Program-made: the position numbers and the translations under genes | Origin: Streptomyces sp. DH5 | Lineage (GTDB): Bacteria > Actinomycetota > Actinomycetes > Streptomycetales > Streptomycetaceae | DNA length: 64,000 nt | Assembly: GCF_020873915.1 (NCBI RefSeq) | Contig: NZ_JAHWGP010000005.1 | Coordinates: 186,001-250,000, forward strand | Direction: 5' to 3' | The notes under the pieces: model-generated | What the model was told of the DNA's origin: nothing | The model's database searches: none | What the model saw: the letters and a program-made list of their open reading frames with translations, nothing else | Part shown: in pieces, positions 45,805-54,888 of the stretch | Layout of the letters: every line of letters starts with the position of its first letter | How positions within the stretch are numbered: the first letter of the stretch is position 1

Positions 45805-47343
45805 TCAGTGGCGCGGGGGTGGTCCGCCGCCCTCGGCGGTCGGATACCGGCTTCCGTCGTGAGGGTCGTGCGGCTCATGCGGGTCGGCGAAGAACGGGTC
45901 GTCGTAGTACCGATAGGGCTCAGGGCCGGGGGCGTGCGACTGCCCCTGCTCATAGGCCCCGTACTGCTCCGGCTGTGTGTACTGCCCCTGGATGCCGGCG
46001 GGCTGTGCCGGGATGCGGACCACCGGGATCTCCTGGGTCTGCGAGGCCTGGTAGCGCTCTTCGTACGCAGTCGGGTAGGAGGCGTACGGGTCCAGGCGAG
46101 GACCCGGAGCCGGAGCCGGAGCCGCGGCTGCCGCTCTCGGCGTGGTGTCGCCGGTGTCGCTCTCGTCCGCCGGGAGTTCGGCCAGGTACTCCAGGAGTTC
46201 CTCGCCCTGGCCGTGGATGTTGCCGATGGCTACCAGGGAGGAGCCGTCGGACATACGGCCGAGCAGGGTCGGCATGAACTCGTCGGCAGAACGCCGCTCA
46301 CCGCCCAGGTCGACCGCCCGGTCCCGCCACTGGGCGGGAATGGCGTCGATGGCGCTCTTGGCCGGGTGCCCGATGACGAAGACGTTGTCCGGTTCCAGAT
46401 CGGGGATGATCTCGCCCATCTGCCCGTTGCGCTCCACGCGGTCCGGACGGCAGTTGATCACGACGTTGAGCGGGCGGCGGATCGCTCCGAGGTCGAGCAG
46501 CTGATTGATGTTCATCAGCGTCGACTCGGGGTCGTTGGCGGCGAAGACGTTGGCGAAGGCGAGCCGCTTGCCCTCGGGCGCCACATAGCGTTCCACGGAG
46601 AGCACACCCGGGTCCGGCGGAGCGTCGTACATGCCCTGGAGGGCCACCTTGCGCTCCACCCCGAGCAGGTCGGCGACGACCAGGGCGATGGCGACGTTCT
46701 CCTTGAAGGTGAACCAGCTGAAGCCGCGCAGTTCTTCGTCGGTGACCATCTCGGGGTCGGCGTAGATCAGTTCGCAGTTCCGGGCGTCCGCCTCCTCCTG
46801 GAGGATGTGGAAGCGCTCCTTCTCCGCGGTGACACAGATGCCGCCCTCGGGCATCGAGCGGCACAGCGAACGGGCCACGTCGTCCAGGGTCGGGCCCATC
46901 TCGGCGAGGTGGTCCTCACGGACGTTGCAGAGCACGCCGATCGTGGAGCGGATCAGCTTGCTCTGGTTGACCTCCTGCAGGGCCGGCATGACCGCCATGC
47001 ACTCGATCACCAGGGCGTCCGGACGGTAGGTGGCGGCCCTGCGGACGATGCCGATCTGCTCGACGACGTTGGCGATGCCGAACTTGCGGTAGACCGGCTC
47101 CTCGGTGGCGTCGGGGTGGATGAAGCGTGCGGCCGTGCCGGTCGTCTTGGCCACGGTGACCAGGTCACCGCCACGCAGCGCGCCCGCACAGAGCCGGGTG
47201 ATGGAGGACTTGCCGCGGATGCCGTTGACGAGCACGCGGGACGGGATGGAGTGCAGGGACGCGAAGTGCCGCCGCTGCTCCACGATGCCCGCGACGAGCA
47301 GGAACAGGCTGCCGGCCAGCAGGACGAAGTACAGGTAGAGCAC
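45805..47343 (-). CDS. capB: CapB/PgsB-like Mur-ligase, poly-gamma-glutamate synthase
   Basis: This 512-residue protein has an N-terminal membrane helix (residues about 3-20) and a Mur-ligase ATPase core. The nucleotide loop is 'RVLVNGIRGKSSITRL' (residues 36-51), and 'TVAKTTGTAARFIHPDATEE' and 'ECMAVMPALQEVNQSK' are the blocks that separate CapB from MurC-F. It would polymerise glutamate or a related amino acid through gamma-amide bonds using ATP. A Tyr/Gln/Pro-rich tail of about 110 residues is unlike Bacillus CapB. The start is a GTG six bases after the upstream gene. Confidence 0.93.
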   Translation of the reverse strand: MLYLYFVLLAGSLFLLVAGIVEQRRHFASLHSIPSRVLVNGIRGKSSITRLCAGALRGGDLVTVAKTTGTAARFIHPDATEEPVYRKFGIANVVEQIGIVRRAATYRPDALVIECMAVMPALQEVNQSKLIRSTIGVLCNVREDHLAEMGPTLDDVARSLCRSMPEGGICVTAEKERFHILQEEADARNCELIYADPEMVTDEELRGFSWFTFKENVAIALVVADLLGVERKVALQGMYDAPPDPGVLSVERYVAPEGKRLAFANVFAANDPESTLMNINQLLDLGAIRRPLNVVINCRPDRVERNGQMGEIIPDLEPDNVFVIGHPAKSAIDAIPAQWRDRAVDLGGERRSADEFMPTLLGRMSDGSSLVAIGNIHGQGEELLEYLAELPADESDTGDTTPRAAAAAPAPAPGPRLDPYASYPTAYEERYQASQTQEIPVVRIPAQPAGIQGQYTQPEQYGAYEQGQSHAPGPEPYRYYDDPFFADPHEPHDPHDGSRYPTAEGGGPPPRH

Positions 47344-47349
47344 GGCGGG

Positions 47350-49671
47350 TCACCTTCCTCCGGTGCCGAGCCGGGGCTCGGCGGACCGGCGTGCCTGGTT
47401 CTGGCGGCGGGCCTGCAACTGCTGGCGGATCAGTTCGAGGCTTCGGACCACGGCCCCGACCTCGTCCTGGTAACGGGGGAAGTGCACGGTCTTGAGGTCT
47501 CCGTCGGCGAGCTTCTCGGCGTCGGCGGCCAGTGCCCGCAGGGGTCGTGCGACGACCAGATACACCCAGCCCAGACAGACGACGATGGCGGCGAGGCCGA
47601 GCAGGCCGGCGAGCACACTGCGGTCCTCGCGTTCGTAGGCGGCGATCTGGAGGTGCCCGGCGTCCTGCCAGCTGACGACGGTCCAGCCGAGATCGGACGC
47701 GACGCCCCCGCCCGAGAAGGGGGCTGCGGCGGCGACGGTGACGCTGCCGCCGTCGCGGATGAGCAGCCCGTTCTCGACAGGTCCGGCACCGACGCGCACA
47801 CCGGCCGCACGCACCAGGTCGGGCAGGGCGTCGTCGGGCAGGCCCTCGAAGGCCAGGAAACCGTCGCTGGCGGCGAGGGTGCGGGCGTCGGCGTCGACGA
47901 CCCGGACCTCGCCGAGGCCCGGTCGCTTGAGCAGCGAGTTCAGGAACTCCACGCGTACCTCGCCGACGAGCGTGGTGCCCTTGTGCCCGGGCACCGGCGC
48001 GCCGGCCTGGACCACGGGTTTCTTGCCCCCCTTGCCGGAGACCCGGACCAAGGGCAGATCCTTGTCGTCGCTCCAGGCGTGCGGATCGCCGCCGGCCCGG
48101 GCAGCGACCTCGCCGGCCCCGGTCACGACGTACAGCGCCTGGTAGCGGGTGTGCTCACGCAGAGCGTCCGTCAGCAGTTTGCCGGTGGCATTAGGATCGT
48201 CGAGGTCGATCAGACGGGAGGTGGAGACCAGGTCGGCCTGGGCCTCGTTCAGCGCGCGACGGACGCGGTCGGCCACCAGGTCGGTACGGTCGCGCTGGTC
48301 GTTGACCATGGTGGCGGGCACGCTGACCGACTCGTCGGTGCGGTTCAACAGCAGGCCGACGGGCACGCACCAGAGCAGCAGCAGAACGGCGGTCACCGCG
48401 AGGGGCACGCGCATGCCGAAGCGGATCCTGCCGCGCCCGGCGCCGGGTCCCTCGTCCGTGTCGGAGCCGGAGCCGTCGAGCTGGGTCCGCATCCGTTCCA
48501 GGGCAGCGCCGATCCGGGCGGCCTCGCCCCAGCGGGGCACCGAGACGGGCCGGGTCAGGTCGCCGCGGGCGAGGCGGCGGGACTCCAGGAACAGCCGCAG
48601 CAGCGGTCGCTGCGCTGTCGTCCACAACAGGGCCGCCGCCACCAGACCGAGCACGATCAGCGCGCCGGCCGCGATCAGTCCGTACAGTTCCCGGCCGGTG
48701 TCGGCGGCGCTCTGCTGTTGGACGACGGGGAGCATAGCCACCACGGTGAGGCCCAGGCCCGCGGCGACGCTGTCGCCCTCCTCCGGGTCGGAGGAGGCGA
48801 GCGAGGCGTATCCGGCGGTGGTGACACGGCCGCTGTAGTCGTCACCCAGCAGGGTCCCGCTGACGCCGGGGTAGCCGCGTGAGCCGGGCTTCTTGGCGCT
48901 GACAGGGTGCTTCTCGGTGTGGGCGGCGGCCTGGTCGGAGAGGAGTGACATCTGCTTCTGGAGGAACGCCAGTTCCTCGCGCTGCTTGTCGGAGTTGAGC
49001 GCCTCGGACTCCTCGAATCCGGCCGTGGCGAGGATCTCCCCGTCCCGTGCCACGACCGACATCGTGCGGAACGGACCCATGGTGACGTTGGGCACCGCCA
49101 GACTGTTGGAGGCGACCAGCAGCTGCTGCGGCCCGTCCTTCCAGTCGAGGACCGCCATCGTCATCAAGCGGACGTCACCGGTCTCCAGCCGCACCATGCG
49201 CGGAGTGAGGGCCTGCTCGCCGGTGAGGACACCCTTGTCGATCCAGGCGAGAGGAATCCTTTCACCACGCGCGGCGAGCACATCCCCGCTCTCCAGATTC
49301 AGCACCGTGGTGCCGGTCCACTTCTGGTACGTCTTCCCCAGGTCGGACAGAACGTCTTCCGGCTCGACCCGCTCACCCTTGTTCAGCGCTTCGGCAGTGC
49401 GCACCAGATCCGTGACCCGCTCGTCGATCGAGGCGCGGAGCGCGATGGCTCCGTCCTCCGCGAAGTGCTGCTGAGAGGTCAGCACCGCCTGGGGCACCAC
49501 CGCGTCACCACCGGGCCCGAGTACCTTGGCGGTCAGACCGGCGAGTGCGACGATCAGCAGGCACAGCACTGCGATCGGGGGGCGGATGCCGCCCAGGAGC
49601 GGCATGTCCGCACGCCTGCGGTTGCGTCGCCGCCTTGCATGCCCGGCGTTCGCGGCACGACTCGATGTCAC
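47350..49671 (-). CDS. Tandem Cache-HAMP membrane protein without an output domain
   Basis: The protein has 773 residues from the GTG at 49671, after AAGGAAG. It has four transmembrane helices (about 31-52, 330-355, 421-442 and 684-707), making two copies of the unit helix, external sensor domain, helix, HAMP-like segment. HAMP 1 is 'RPLLRLFLESRRLARGDLT', HAMP 2 is 'RPLRALAADAEKLADGDLK'. It ends after the second HAMP with a short basic tail; there is no kinase, cyclase, GGDEF or methyl-accepting domain. It lies between capA and capB, six bases before capB. I know no named family for the full architecture. Confidence 0.85.
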   Translation of the reverse strand: MTSSRAANAGHARRRRNRRRADMPLLGGIRPPIAVLCLLIVALAGLTAKVLGPGGDAVVPQAVLTSQQHFAEDGAIALRASIDERVTDLVRTAEALNKGERVEPEDVLSDLGKTYQKWTGTTVLNLESGDVLAARGERIPLAWIDKGVLTGEQALTPRMVRLETGDVRLMTMAVLDWKDGPQQLLVASNSLAVPNVTMGPFRTMSVVARDGEILATAGFEESEALNSDKQREELAFLQKQMSLLSDQAAAHTEKHPVSAKKPGSRGYPGVSGTLLGDDYSGRVTTAGYASLASSDPEEGDSVAAGLGLTVVAMLPVVQQQSAADTGRELYGLIAAGALIVLGLVAAALLWTTAQRPLLRLFLESRRLARGDLTRPVSVPRWGEAARIGAALERMRTQLDGSGSDTDEGPGAGRGRIRFGMRVPLAVTAVLLLLWCVPVGLLLNRTDESVSVPATMVNDQRDRTDLVADRVRRALNEAQADLVSTSRLIDLDDPNATGKLLTDALREHTRYQALYVVTGAGEVAARAGGDPHAWSDDKDLPLVRVSGKGGKKPVVQAGAPVPGHKGTTLVGEVRVEFLNSLLKRPGLGEVRVVDADARTLAASDGFLAFEGLPDDALPDLVRAAGVRVGAGPVENGLLIRDGGSVTVAAAAPFSGGGVASDLGWTVVSWQDAGHLQIAAYEREDRSVLAGLLGLAAIVVCLGWVYLVVARPLRALAADAEKLADGDLKTVHFPRYQDEVGAVVRSLELIRQQLQARRQNQARRSAEPRLGTGGR

Positions 49672-49812
49672 CGGTTTTCTTCCTTGGTCGCTGCGGGTAT
49701 CCAGCGCTCGCTGGACGCACCGCTCGCGCGGTCGTGCGACGCCGTCACTCAAAAGACTGATAGATGCTGCAAAAGTTGCGCTCTGGGCTGGACAAGGGGA
49801 CTGTGTTGCTCG

Positions 49813-51015
49813 TCACTCCCTCGAGGAAAGCGGCTTCAGGCCGTCGCCTCCCGGAGCACCGCGGTTGTAGAGGAACCCGCTGGTGCGTTCCTCCGCGAGC
49901 CGATAACGGGAGAGCCGCTCCTCGGAGAGATCACCGGGCTTGTCCAACACTGTCTGCACATCGCTCACCCGGTGGTCCACGACCGCCCCGTCCGGCTGCT
50001 TCTCCCCCGGCTGGACCTCGGCCGGAATGTCCACCAGCGTGGTGCGGTAGCGGGCGCTGACGTCCCACCCGTCCGCGGTCTCCCGGAACTCGAACCAGCC
50101 GATGGCGCCCTCCTCGGTGATGCCGCTGGGGGAGGAATGCCGGGCCACCTGGTTGCCGAGACTGTAGGCGACCCACGTCCCGTTGACTTTCTGGATCGGC
50201 TGCACGACATGGGAGTGGTGACCGATCACGAGGTCGATGCCCGTCTTCTCACTGATCCACTGCGCCAACTGCGTCTGCGAGGTGCTCGGCTCGTTGTAGT
50301 ACTCGGCCCCCCAGTGAACGGACAGGATGACGACCTCGGCGCCCTCCTCCCGGGCGCGGGTCTCGGCCTTCAGGATCCCGGCCGAGCTGGTCTTGTTGAG
50401 TATCCAGCGCTTGCCCTTCGGCGTGGGGTGAACGAAGGACTCCCAGGAATACGAGAGATGCGCGACCTTGACGCCTTTGACGTCACGGATATTGATCTTC
50501 TCGGCTTCCTTCGCCGTCCGCGCCGAGCCAGTGTGTCCCAGCCCCACCTCGTCCATGGCGTCGAGGGTGGTGCGTACGCCCTTCATGCCGTGGTCATACG
50601 TGTGGTTGGAGGCGGTGGAGCAGGTGTCGTACCCCACATCCTTGATCGCCGTCAGAATCTGCGGAGGAACCAGGAACTCCGGGTACCCCTGGAAGGGGCC
50701 CTTGGGCTTGCCGACGGGTGTCTCCATGTGACAGATCGCCAGGTCGGCCTTGCTGATGACCGGCTTCACCCCGGCGAGGAGCGGCCGGAAGTCCAGTCCC
50801 GCCTCGCCCTCGCCGGTCTCCTCCGCGTCCTTGGCCGCCTGTTCGATCAGCTCGGGATGGATGAGGATGTCGCCTGCGGCGGCCACGGTGAACGAACGGC
50901 CACCAGGTTTCGCCAGCGGCTCCACGGCCTCGGAACCACACGCGACGGTGACGGACATGGCTGCCACCAGGATCGCAACGGCCCGACCCATACGGAGAGA
51001 CTTACGGAATGTCAC
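49813..51015 (-). CDS. capA: CapA-like metallophosphatase-fold lipoprotein
   Basis: The protein has 400 residues; the start used is the GTG at 51015, with an ATG at 50991 possible. The signal 'RAVAILVAAMSVTVAC' suggests lipid attachment at Cys26, although Thr stands at the -3 position. The fold's motifs are 'FTVAAAGDILIHPELIEQA', 'ATSNHTYDHGMKGVRTTLD', 'ILSVHWGAEYYNEPS' and 'DLVIGHHSHVVQP'. CapA/PgsA proteins help export or anchor poly-gamma-glutamate. It is the first gene of the operon capA, twin Cache-HAMP, capB, capC, NlpC/P60. Confidence 0.92.
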   Translation of the reverse strand: MTFRKSLRMGRAVAILVAAMSVTVACGSEAVEPLAKPGGRSFTVAAAGDILIHPELIEQAAKDAEETGEGEAGLDFRPLLAGVKPVISKADLAICHMETPVGKPKGPFQGYPEFLVPPQILTAIKDVGYDTCSTASNHTYDHGMKGVRTTLDAMDEVGLGHTGSARTAKEAEKINIRDVKGVKVAHLSYSWESFVHPTPKGKRWILNKTSSAGILKAETRAREEGAEVVILSVHWGAEYYNEPSTSQTQLAQWISEKTGIDLVIGHHSHVVQPIQKVNGTWVAYSLGNQVARHSSPSGITEEGAIGWFEFRETADGWDVSARYRTTLVDIPAEVQPGEKQPDGAVVDHRVSDVQTVLDKPGDLSEERLSRYRLAEERTSGFLYNRGAPGGDGLKPLSSRE

Positions 51016-51029
51016 TGCATCATGGTCAC

Positions 51030-51992
51030 ATGCGCCACCCGGGAGACCCTCGCCTCACGATTACAAGACCGTCACGCTTTGTGTACGTTCTCGGCGTCAT
51101 CGGTGCGTTTCTGGCGCTGACAGCCTGTCAGGCGGCCTCCGGACCCACCACGAAGGACTCCGAACCGACGGCCCGGGAACTGGTGGACCTGCGCGGCCGG
51201 ATCCTGTCGTACACGGCCGACATGACCTCCGACGGTCCCTACTCCCCACCCGACGACGAGCAGCGCGGACGACTGGCCCGGGGAGTCGAATATCTGCTGG
51301 CGGGTGACGCAAGTGAGGCCGAGCGGCTGCTCGCCCCGATCGGACTCGGTGTCACCCGGCTCACCGACACCCAGTCAGGCCGTCGCTACGACGAGGTCGC
51401 GGCCACCGGATCGGGCGAAAGCTCGCGGTGGGGCAGGCTCTATGTGAACGCGGATTCCCGCCTCCGCTGGAACGTACAGGTGCCCCATCCCATGTCCGAC
51501 CGCAACACCGAGGCCCTCGGCGTACGCCTGCTGGAGGGGACCCCCGGCGGCGCACTGGTCCTGGCCGGTGCTCACCGCAAGGCCGGGCGGGCGAACACCG
51601 CCGATGTCGCCCACCGCGAGGACAGCGCCTTCCACAGCATCGTCCTGGAGCTGCACAAACGCGGCGTGCCCGGAGTCCAGCTGCACGGGTTCGCCGAGTC
51701 CAGCACGGACCGGTACGACGCCGTCCTGTCCACCGGCGCGGCGCAGAGCGCACCCGGCGAGGTCTCCGCCCTGGCGGACCGCATGGAGTCGGACGGGCTA
51801 CGGGTCTGCCGGGGCTGGTCGGCCCGATGTCCTCTGGAAGGTGCGACGAACGTCCAAGGCCGGGCCGCCCAGCGGCTGCATGCGACCTTCGTCCACCTGG
51901 AACTCGCCCCCGACGCCCGAGGAGATGGACGCGACGCCGACGATGCGGCGAAGGCCGTGGCCGGCCTGCTCGCCGATTGGGCGGACGGCTGA
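51030..51992 (+). CDS. Lipoprotein divergent from the capsule-like operon
   Basis: The protein has 320 residues from the ATG at 51030; an ATG at 51009 would overlap the capA start and a GTG at 51081 is also possible. The signal ends in the lipobox 'LALTAC' (Cys33). The C-terminal half has 'LVLAGAHRKAGRANTADVA', 'REDSAFHSIVLELHKRGV', 'VQLHGFAES' and 'HATFVHLEL'. Its spaced His, Arg and Glu residues recall a metal-dependent amidohydrolase or poly-gamma-glutamate hydrolase, but I cannot assign a family. It probably acts on the polymer because of its location. It converges on truA across 15 bases. Confidence 0.75.
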   Translation: MRHPGDPRLTITRPSRFVYVLGVIGAFLALTACQAASGPTTKDSEPTARELVDLRGRILSYTADMTSDGPYSPPDDEQRGRLARGVEYLLAGDASEAERLLAPIGLGVTRLTDTQSGRRYDEVAATGSGESSRWGRLYVNADSRLRWNVQVPHPMSDRNTEALGVRLLEGTPGGALVLAGAHRKAGRANTADVAHREDSAFHSIVLELHKRGVPGVQLHGFAESSTDRYDAVLSTGAAQSAPGEVSALADRMESDGLRVCRGWSARCPLEGATNVQGRAAQRLHATFVHLELAPDARGDGRDADDAAKAVAGLLADWADG

Positions 51993-52007
51993 ACAGACCG
52001 GCCGGGT

Positions 52008-52865
52008 TCAGCAGCAGCCGCTCGCCGGCAGCGACCGCTTGTTGCGGGCCTCCTTGCTGCGGGCGGCCAGCAGACCGTCGGCGGGGTAGCCGACCTCCTC
52101 CAGGGTGAGACCGTGCGGGCGTACGACGTGGACGGCCGAGTCCCGTACGCCCGCGGCGAGCACCTTGCCCGGCCAGTCCGCCGGACGGTGACCGTCACCG
52201 ACGAACAGCAGCGCGCCGATCAGCGAGCGCACCATGTTGTGGCAGAAGGCGTCCGCGCGGACCGTGGCGGTGATGATCCCGTCCTCCCCCCGCACCAGGC
52301 TCAGCTCCTGGAGCGTCCGGATGGTCGTCGCGCCCTCGCGCCGCTTGCAGTACGCGGCGAAGTCGTGCTCCCCGAGCAGCCCGCGTGCCGCCTCGTTCAT
52401 GGCGTCGACGTCCAACGGCCAGTCGTGCCACAGCACGTGTCCGCGCAGCAGCGGATCCACCCCGCCCGGGTTGTCGGTGACCCGGTAGGCGTAGCGCCGC
52501 CAGATCGCGGAGAACCGCGCGTCGAACCCGGCGGGCGCCTCCCGGAGCGCCCACACCCGTACGTCCCTCGGCAGCCGCCCGGCGAGCCGCTTGAGCAGCT
52601 TGGTGTGGTGCTCTGCCCACACCTCCCGGGGCAGATCGACGTGCGCGACCTGGCCCCGGGCGTGCACACCGGCGTCGGTCCGCCCCGCGACGGTCAGCTC
52701 GTACGCCGTCCCGCCGGACCGCGTCACGGTCCGCAGCGCGTCCTCGATCTCGCCCTGTACGGTCCGCCGCCCGCCGGCCTGCTTGGCCCAGCCGGAGAAC
52801 CCGGCGCCGTCGTAGGAAAGGTCGAGCCGCACCCGCACGAACCCCGGCCGCACTTCGTCACTCAC
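52008..52865 (-). CDS. truA: tRNA pseudouridine(38-40) synthase TruA
   Basis: The protein has 285 residues from the GTG at 52865, which has AGAGGA seven bases before it; the ATG at 52886 has none. The catalytic Asp is in '[20 protein letters not shown]' near residue 60. '[17 protein letters not shown]' opens the fold and '[17 protein letters not shown]' is the C-terminal signature. It modifies the tRNA anticodon arm. It follows rplQ beyond an intrinsic terminator. Confidence 0.96.
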   Translation of the reverse strand: MSDEVRPGFVRVRLDLSYDGAGFSGWAKQAGGRRTVQGEIEDALRTVTRSGGTAYELTVAGRTDAGVHARGQVAHVDLPREVWAEHHTKLLKRLAGRLPRDVRVWALREAPAGFDARFSAIWRRYAYRVTDNPGGVDPLLRGHVLWHDWPLDVDAMNEAARGLLGEHDFAAYCKRREGATTIRTLQELSLVRGEDGIITATVRADAFCHNMVRSLIGALLFVGDGHRPADWPGKVLAAGVRDSAVHVVRPHGLTLEEVGYPADGLLAARSKEARNKRSLPASGCC

Positions 52866-52894
52866 ACCAAAGATCCTCTCACCCATGCAAAAAA

Positions 52895-52926
52895 GCGGGC
52901 CCGCTCCTCGAAAGGAACGGGCCCGC
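52895..52926 (-). terminator. Intrinsic terminator after rplQ with a T-tract
   Basis: GCGGGCCCG (52895-52903) pairs with CGGGCCCGC (52918-52926); inner TCCT/AGGA bases extend the stem. On the leftward strand the stem is followed by TTTTTT (bases 52889-52894), the only clear U-tract terminator in the window. It ends the rplQ-containing operon just before truA. Confidence 0.93.
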
Positions 52927-52930
52927 AGCA

Positions 52931-52980
52931 GCGCCCCGGAGGGGCGCGGGGAACTGCGCGACCAGCCACGACACAGCCGC
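52931..52980. repeat. Streptomyces interspersed repeat, copy downstream of rplQ
   Basis: The element starts with the small hairpin GCGCCCC-GGA-GGGGCGC and continues GGGGAACTGCGCGACC then a CAGCCACGAC block. I recognise it as a sequence found many times in Streptomyces genomes. A second copy in the same orientation lies at 53629-53690, so the two flank rplQ. Confidence 0.8.
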
Positions 52981-53011
52981 GGCCGCCATCCCGCAGCGCC
53001 CCGCAGGACGC

Positions 53012-53518
53012 TTACGCGTCCTTCGACTCCTCGGCCGGGGCCTCGGCGGCCTCGTCCTTGGACAGGTCCGCCTTCGTCTCGGCGGGCTCGGCGGCTTCCG
53101 CGTCCTTGGCGGAACGCTTCGTCGCAGCCTCGGCCTCGCCGACCGCGGTCTGCTGAACCGTCAGCGCCTCGACCAGCTCGATGACGGCCATGGGCGCGTT
53201 GTCGCCACGGCGGTTACCGATCTTGGTGATGCGGGTGTAGCCACCGGGACGGTTCTCGTACCGCGGGCCGATCTCGGTGAAGAGCGTGTGGACGATGCTC
53301 TTGTCCGTGATGACCTGGAGCACCTGACGGCGGTTGTGAAGGTCGCCCTTCTTCGCCTTGGTGACCAGACGCTCGGCGTACGGACGCAGCTTGCGCGCCT
53401 TCGCCTCGGTGGTGGTGATACGGCCGTGCTCGAACAGCGCCTTCGCGAGGTTCGCGAGGAGGAGCTTCTCGTGCGCGGCGCTGCCGCCCAGACGGGCACC
53501 CTTGGTGGGCCTCGGCAT
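53012..53518 (-). CDS. rplQ: 50S ribosomal protein L17
   Basis: This L17 has 168 residues. The first 118 are the normal protein ('[20 protein letters not shown]', '[18 protein letters not shown]', ending 'MAVIELVE'). The last 50 are an Ala/Glu/Lys/Asp tail ('[16 protein letters not shown]') typical of actinobacterial L17 and probably disordered. It is the last gene of the operon that includes rpoA, rpsK and rpsM. Confidence 0.97.
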   Translation of the reverse strand: MPRPTKGARLGGSAAHEKLLLANLAKALFEHGRITTTEAKARKLRPYAERLVTKAKKGDLHNRRQVLQVITDKSIVHTLFTEIGPRYENRPGGYTRITKIGNRRGDNAPMAVIELVEALTVQQTAVGEAEAATKRSAKDAEAAEPAETKADLSKDEAAEAPAEESKDA

Positions 53519-53628
53519 GGTGTTTCTCCTAGGTGTCTGCCCCGGCCGTATCAGGTACCGGAGTCAGTATCCGAGCGAGCGGTTGCCCGTCGGAGATCCG
53601 GGCGCCTTCGCAGACGCCCGGAGGGTCC

Positions 53629-53690
53629 GCGCCCCGAAGGGGCGCGGGGAACTGCGCGACCGGCCACAACGTGGCCCGCAGCCGCAGAAC
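53629..53690. repeat. Streptomyces interspersed repeat, copy between rpoA and rplQ
   Basis: The hairpin GCGCCCC-GAA-GGGGCGC is followed by GGGGAACTGCGCGACC and a CGGCCACAAC block. It differs from the copy at 52931-52980 at a few positions. It lies inside the rpoA-rplQ intercistronic gap, transcribed as part of the operon. Confidence 0.8.
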
Positions 53691-53709
53691 CGGCCTCCTC
53701 GCGGAGCGC

Positions 53710-54732
53710 TCAGTACTGCTCGGTCTCCACGAAGCCCGCGTCCGCGTCGTCGTCCGCGCCGAACGCGTCGGCGGCGGCGGTCGGGTCGAACCCGGGGGGC
53801 GAGTCCTTCAGCGCCAGGCCCATACCGGCCAGCTTCGCCTTGACCTCGTCGATCGACTTCGCACCGAAGTTGCGGATGTCGAGCAGGTCCGCCTCGCTGC
53901 GCGCGACGAGTTCACCCACGGAGTGGATGCCCTCACGCTTGAGGCAGTTGTACGACCGAACGGTGAGCTCCAGCTCCTCGATCGGCAGCGCCAGGTCGGC
54001 GGCGAGGGCAGCGTCCGTGGGGGACGGGCCCATGTCGATGCCCTCGGCGTCGATGTTCAGCTCGCGGGCGAGACCGAACAGCTCGACCAGGGTCTTGCCG
54101 GCCGAGGCCATGGCGTCACGCGGACGCATCGCCTGCTTGGTCTCGACGTCGACGATCAGCTTGTCGAAGTCGGTGCGCTGCTCGACACGGGTCGCCTCGA
54201 CCTTGTAGGTGACCTTGAGAACCGGCGAGTAGATCGAGTCGACCGGGATGCGCCCGATCTCCTGACCGACCTGCTTGTTCTGCACGGCGGAGACGTAACC
54301 GCGGCCACGCTCGACCGTCAGCTCCATCTCCAGCTTGCCCTTGCCGTTGAGCGTGGCGAGGACGAGGTCGGGGTTGTGCACCTCGACACCGGCCGGCGGC
54401 GCGATGTCGGCGGCGGTGACCAGACCCGGGCCCTGCTTGCGCAGGTACATCACGACCGGCTCGTCGTGCTCGGAGGAGACGACCAGCTGCTTGATGTTGA
54501 GGATCAGGTCGGTGACGTCCTCCTTGACGCCCGGCACGGTGGTGAACTCGTGCAGGACGCCGTCGATGCGGATGCTGGTGACGGCGGCACCGGGGATCGA
54601 CGACAGGAGGGTACGGCGCAGGGAGTTGCCGAGGGTGTAGCCGAAGCCCGGCTCCAGCGGCTCGATCACGAACCGGGAGCGGAATTCGTCGACGACCTCT
54701 TCGGTCAACGAGGGACGCTGAGCGATCAGCAT
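53710..54732 (-). CDS. rpoA: RNA polymerase alpha subunit
   Basis: This 340-residue alpha subunit starts at an ATG ('[21 protein letters not shown]'). The N-terminal dimerisation domain includes '[20 protein letters not shown]' (residues about 28-47). The C-terminal domain, about residues 250-315, has '[21 protein letters not shown]' in outline and '[23 protein letters not shown]', which bind UP elements and regulators. The end is acidic ('[16 protein letters not shown]'). Confidence 0.98.
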   Translation of the reverse strand: MLIAQRPSLTEEVVDEFRSRFVIEPLEPGFGYTLGNSLRRTLLSSIPGAAVTSIRIDGVLHEFTTVPGVKEDVTDLILNIKQLVVSSEHDEPVVMYLRKQGPGLVTAADIAPPAGVEVHNPDLVLATLNGKGKLEMELTVERGRGYVSAVQNKQVGQEIGRIPVDSIYSPVLKVTYKVEATRVEQRTDFDKLIVDVETKQAMRPRDAMASAGKTLVELFGLARELNIDAEGIDMGPSPTDAALAADLALPIEELELTVRSYNCLKREGIHSVGELVARSEADLLDIRNFGAKSIDEVKAKLAGMGLALKDSPPGFDPTAAADAFGADDDADAGFVETEQY

Positions 54733-54822
54733 GTGTGGATCAGATCCTTCTTTCGTGGACGCCCGCTATTTGACGCCCGACGGAAACCGCACCCGGTGAG
54801 AAGTGCGGGTACTGCAAGGGTA

Positions 54823-54856
54823 CGGGCGGCACGGCCCTTGCGAGCCGTACCGCCCG
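54823..54856 (-). other. Intercistronic hairpin between rpsK and rpoA
   Basis: Bases 54823-54834 and 54845-54856 pair over 12 bp, with one U-G wobble in the leftward transcript. It lies in the 156-base gap between rpsK and rpoA. It could be a partial terminator, an RNA-processing site or a leader that sets rpoA expression; nothing more can be said from sequence. Confidence 0.6.
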
Positions 54857-54888
54857 GAAACCGGAGCCGAACGAAGCGGCCGGGCGTC

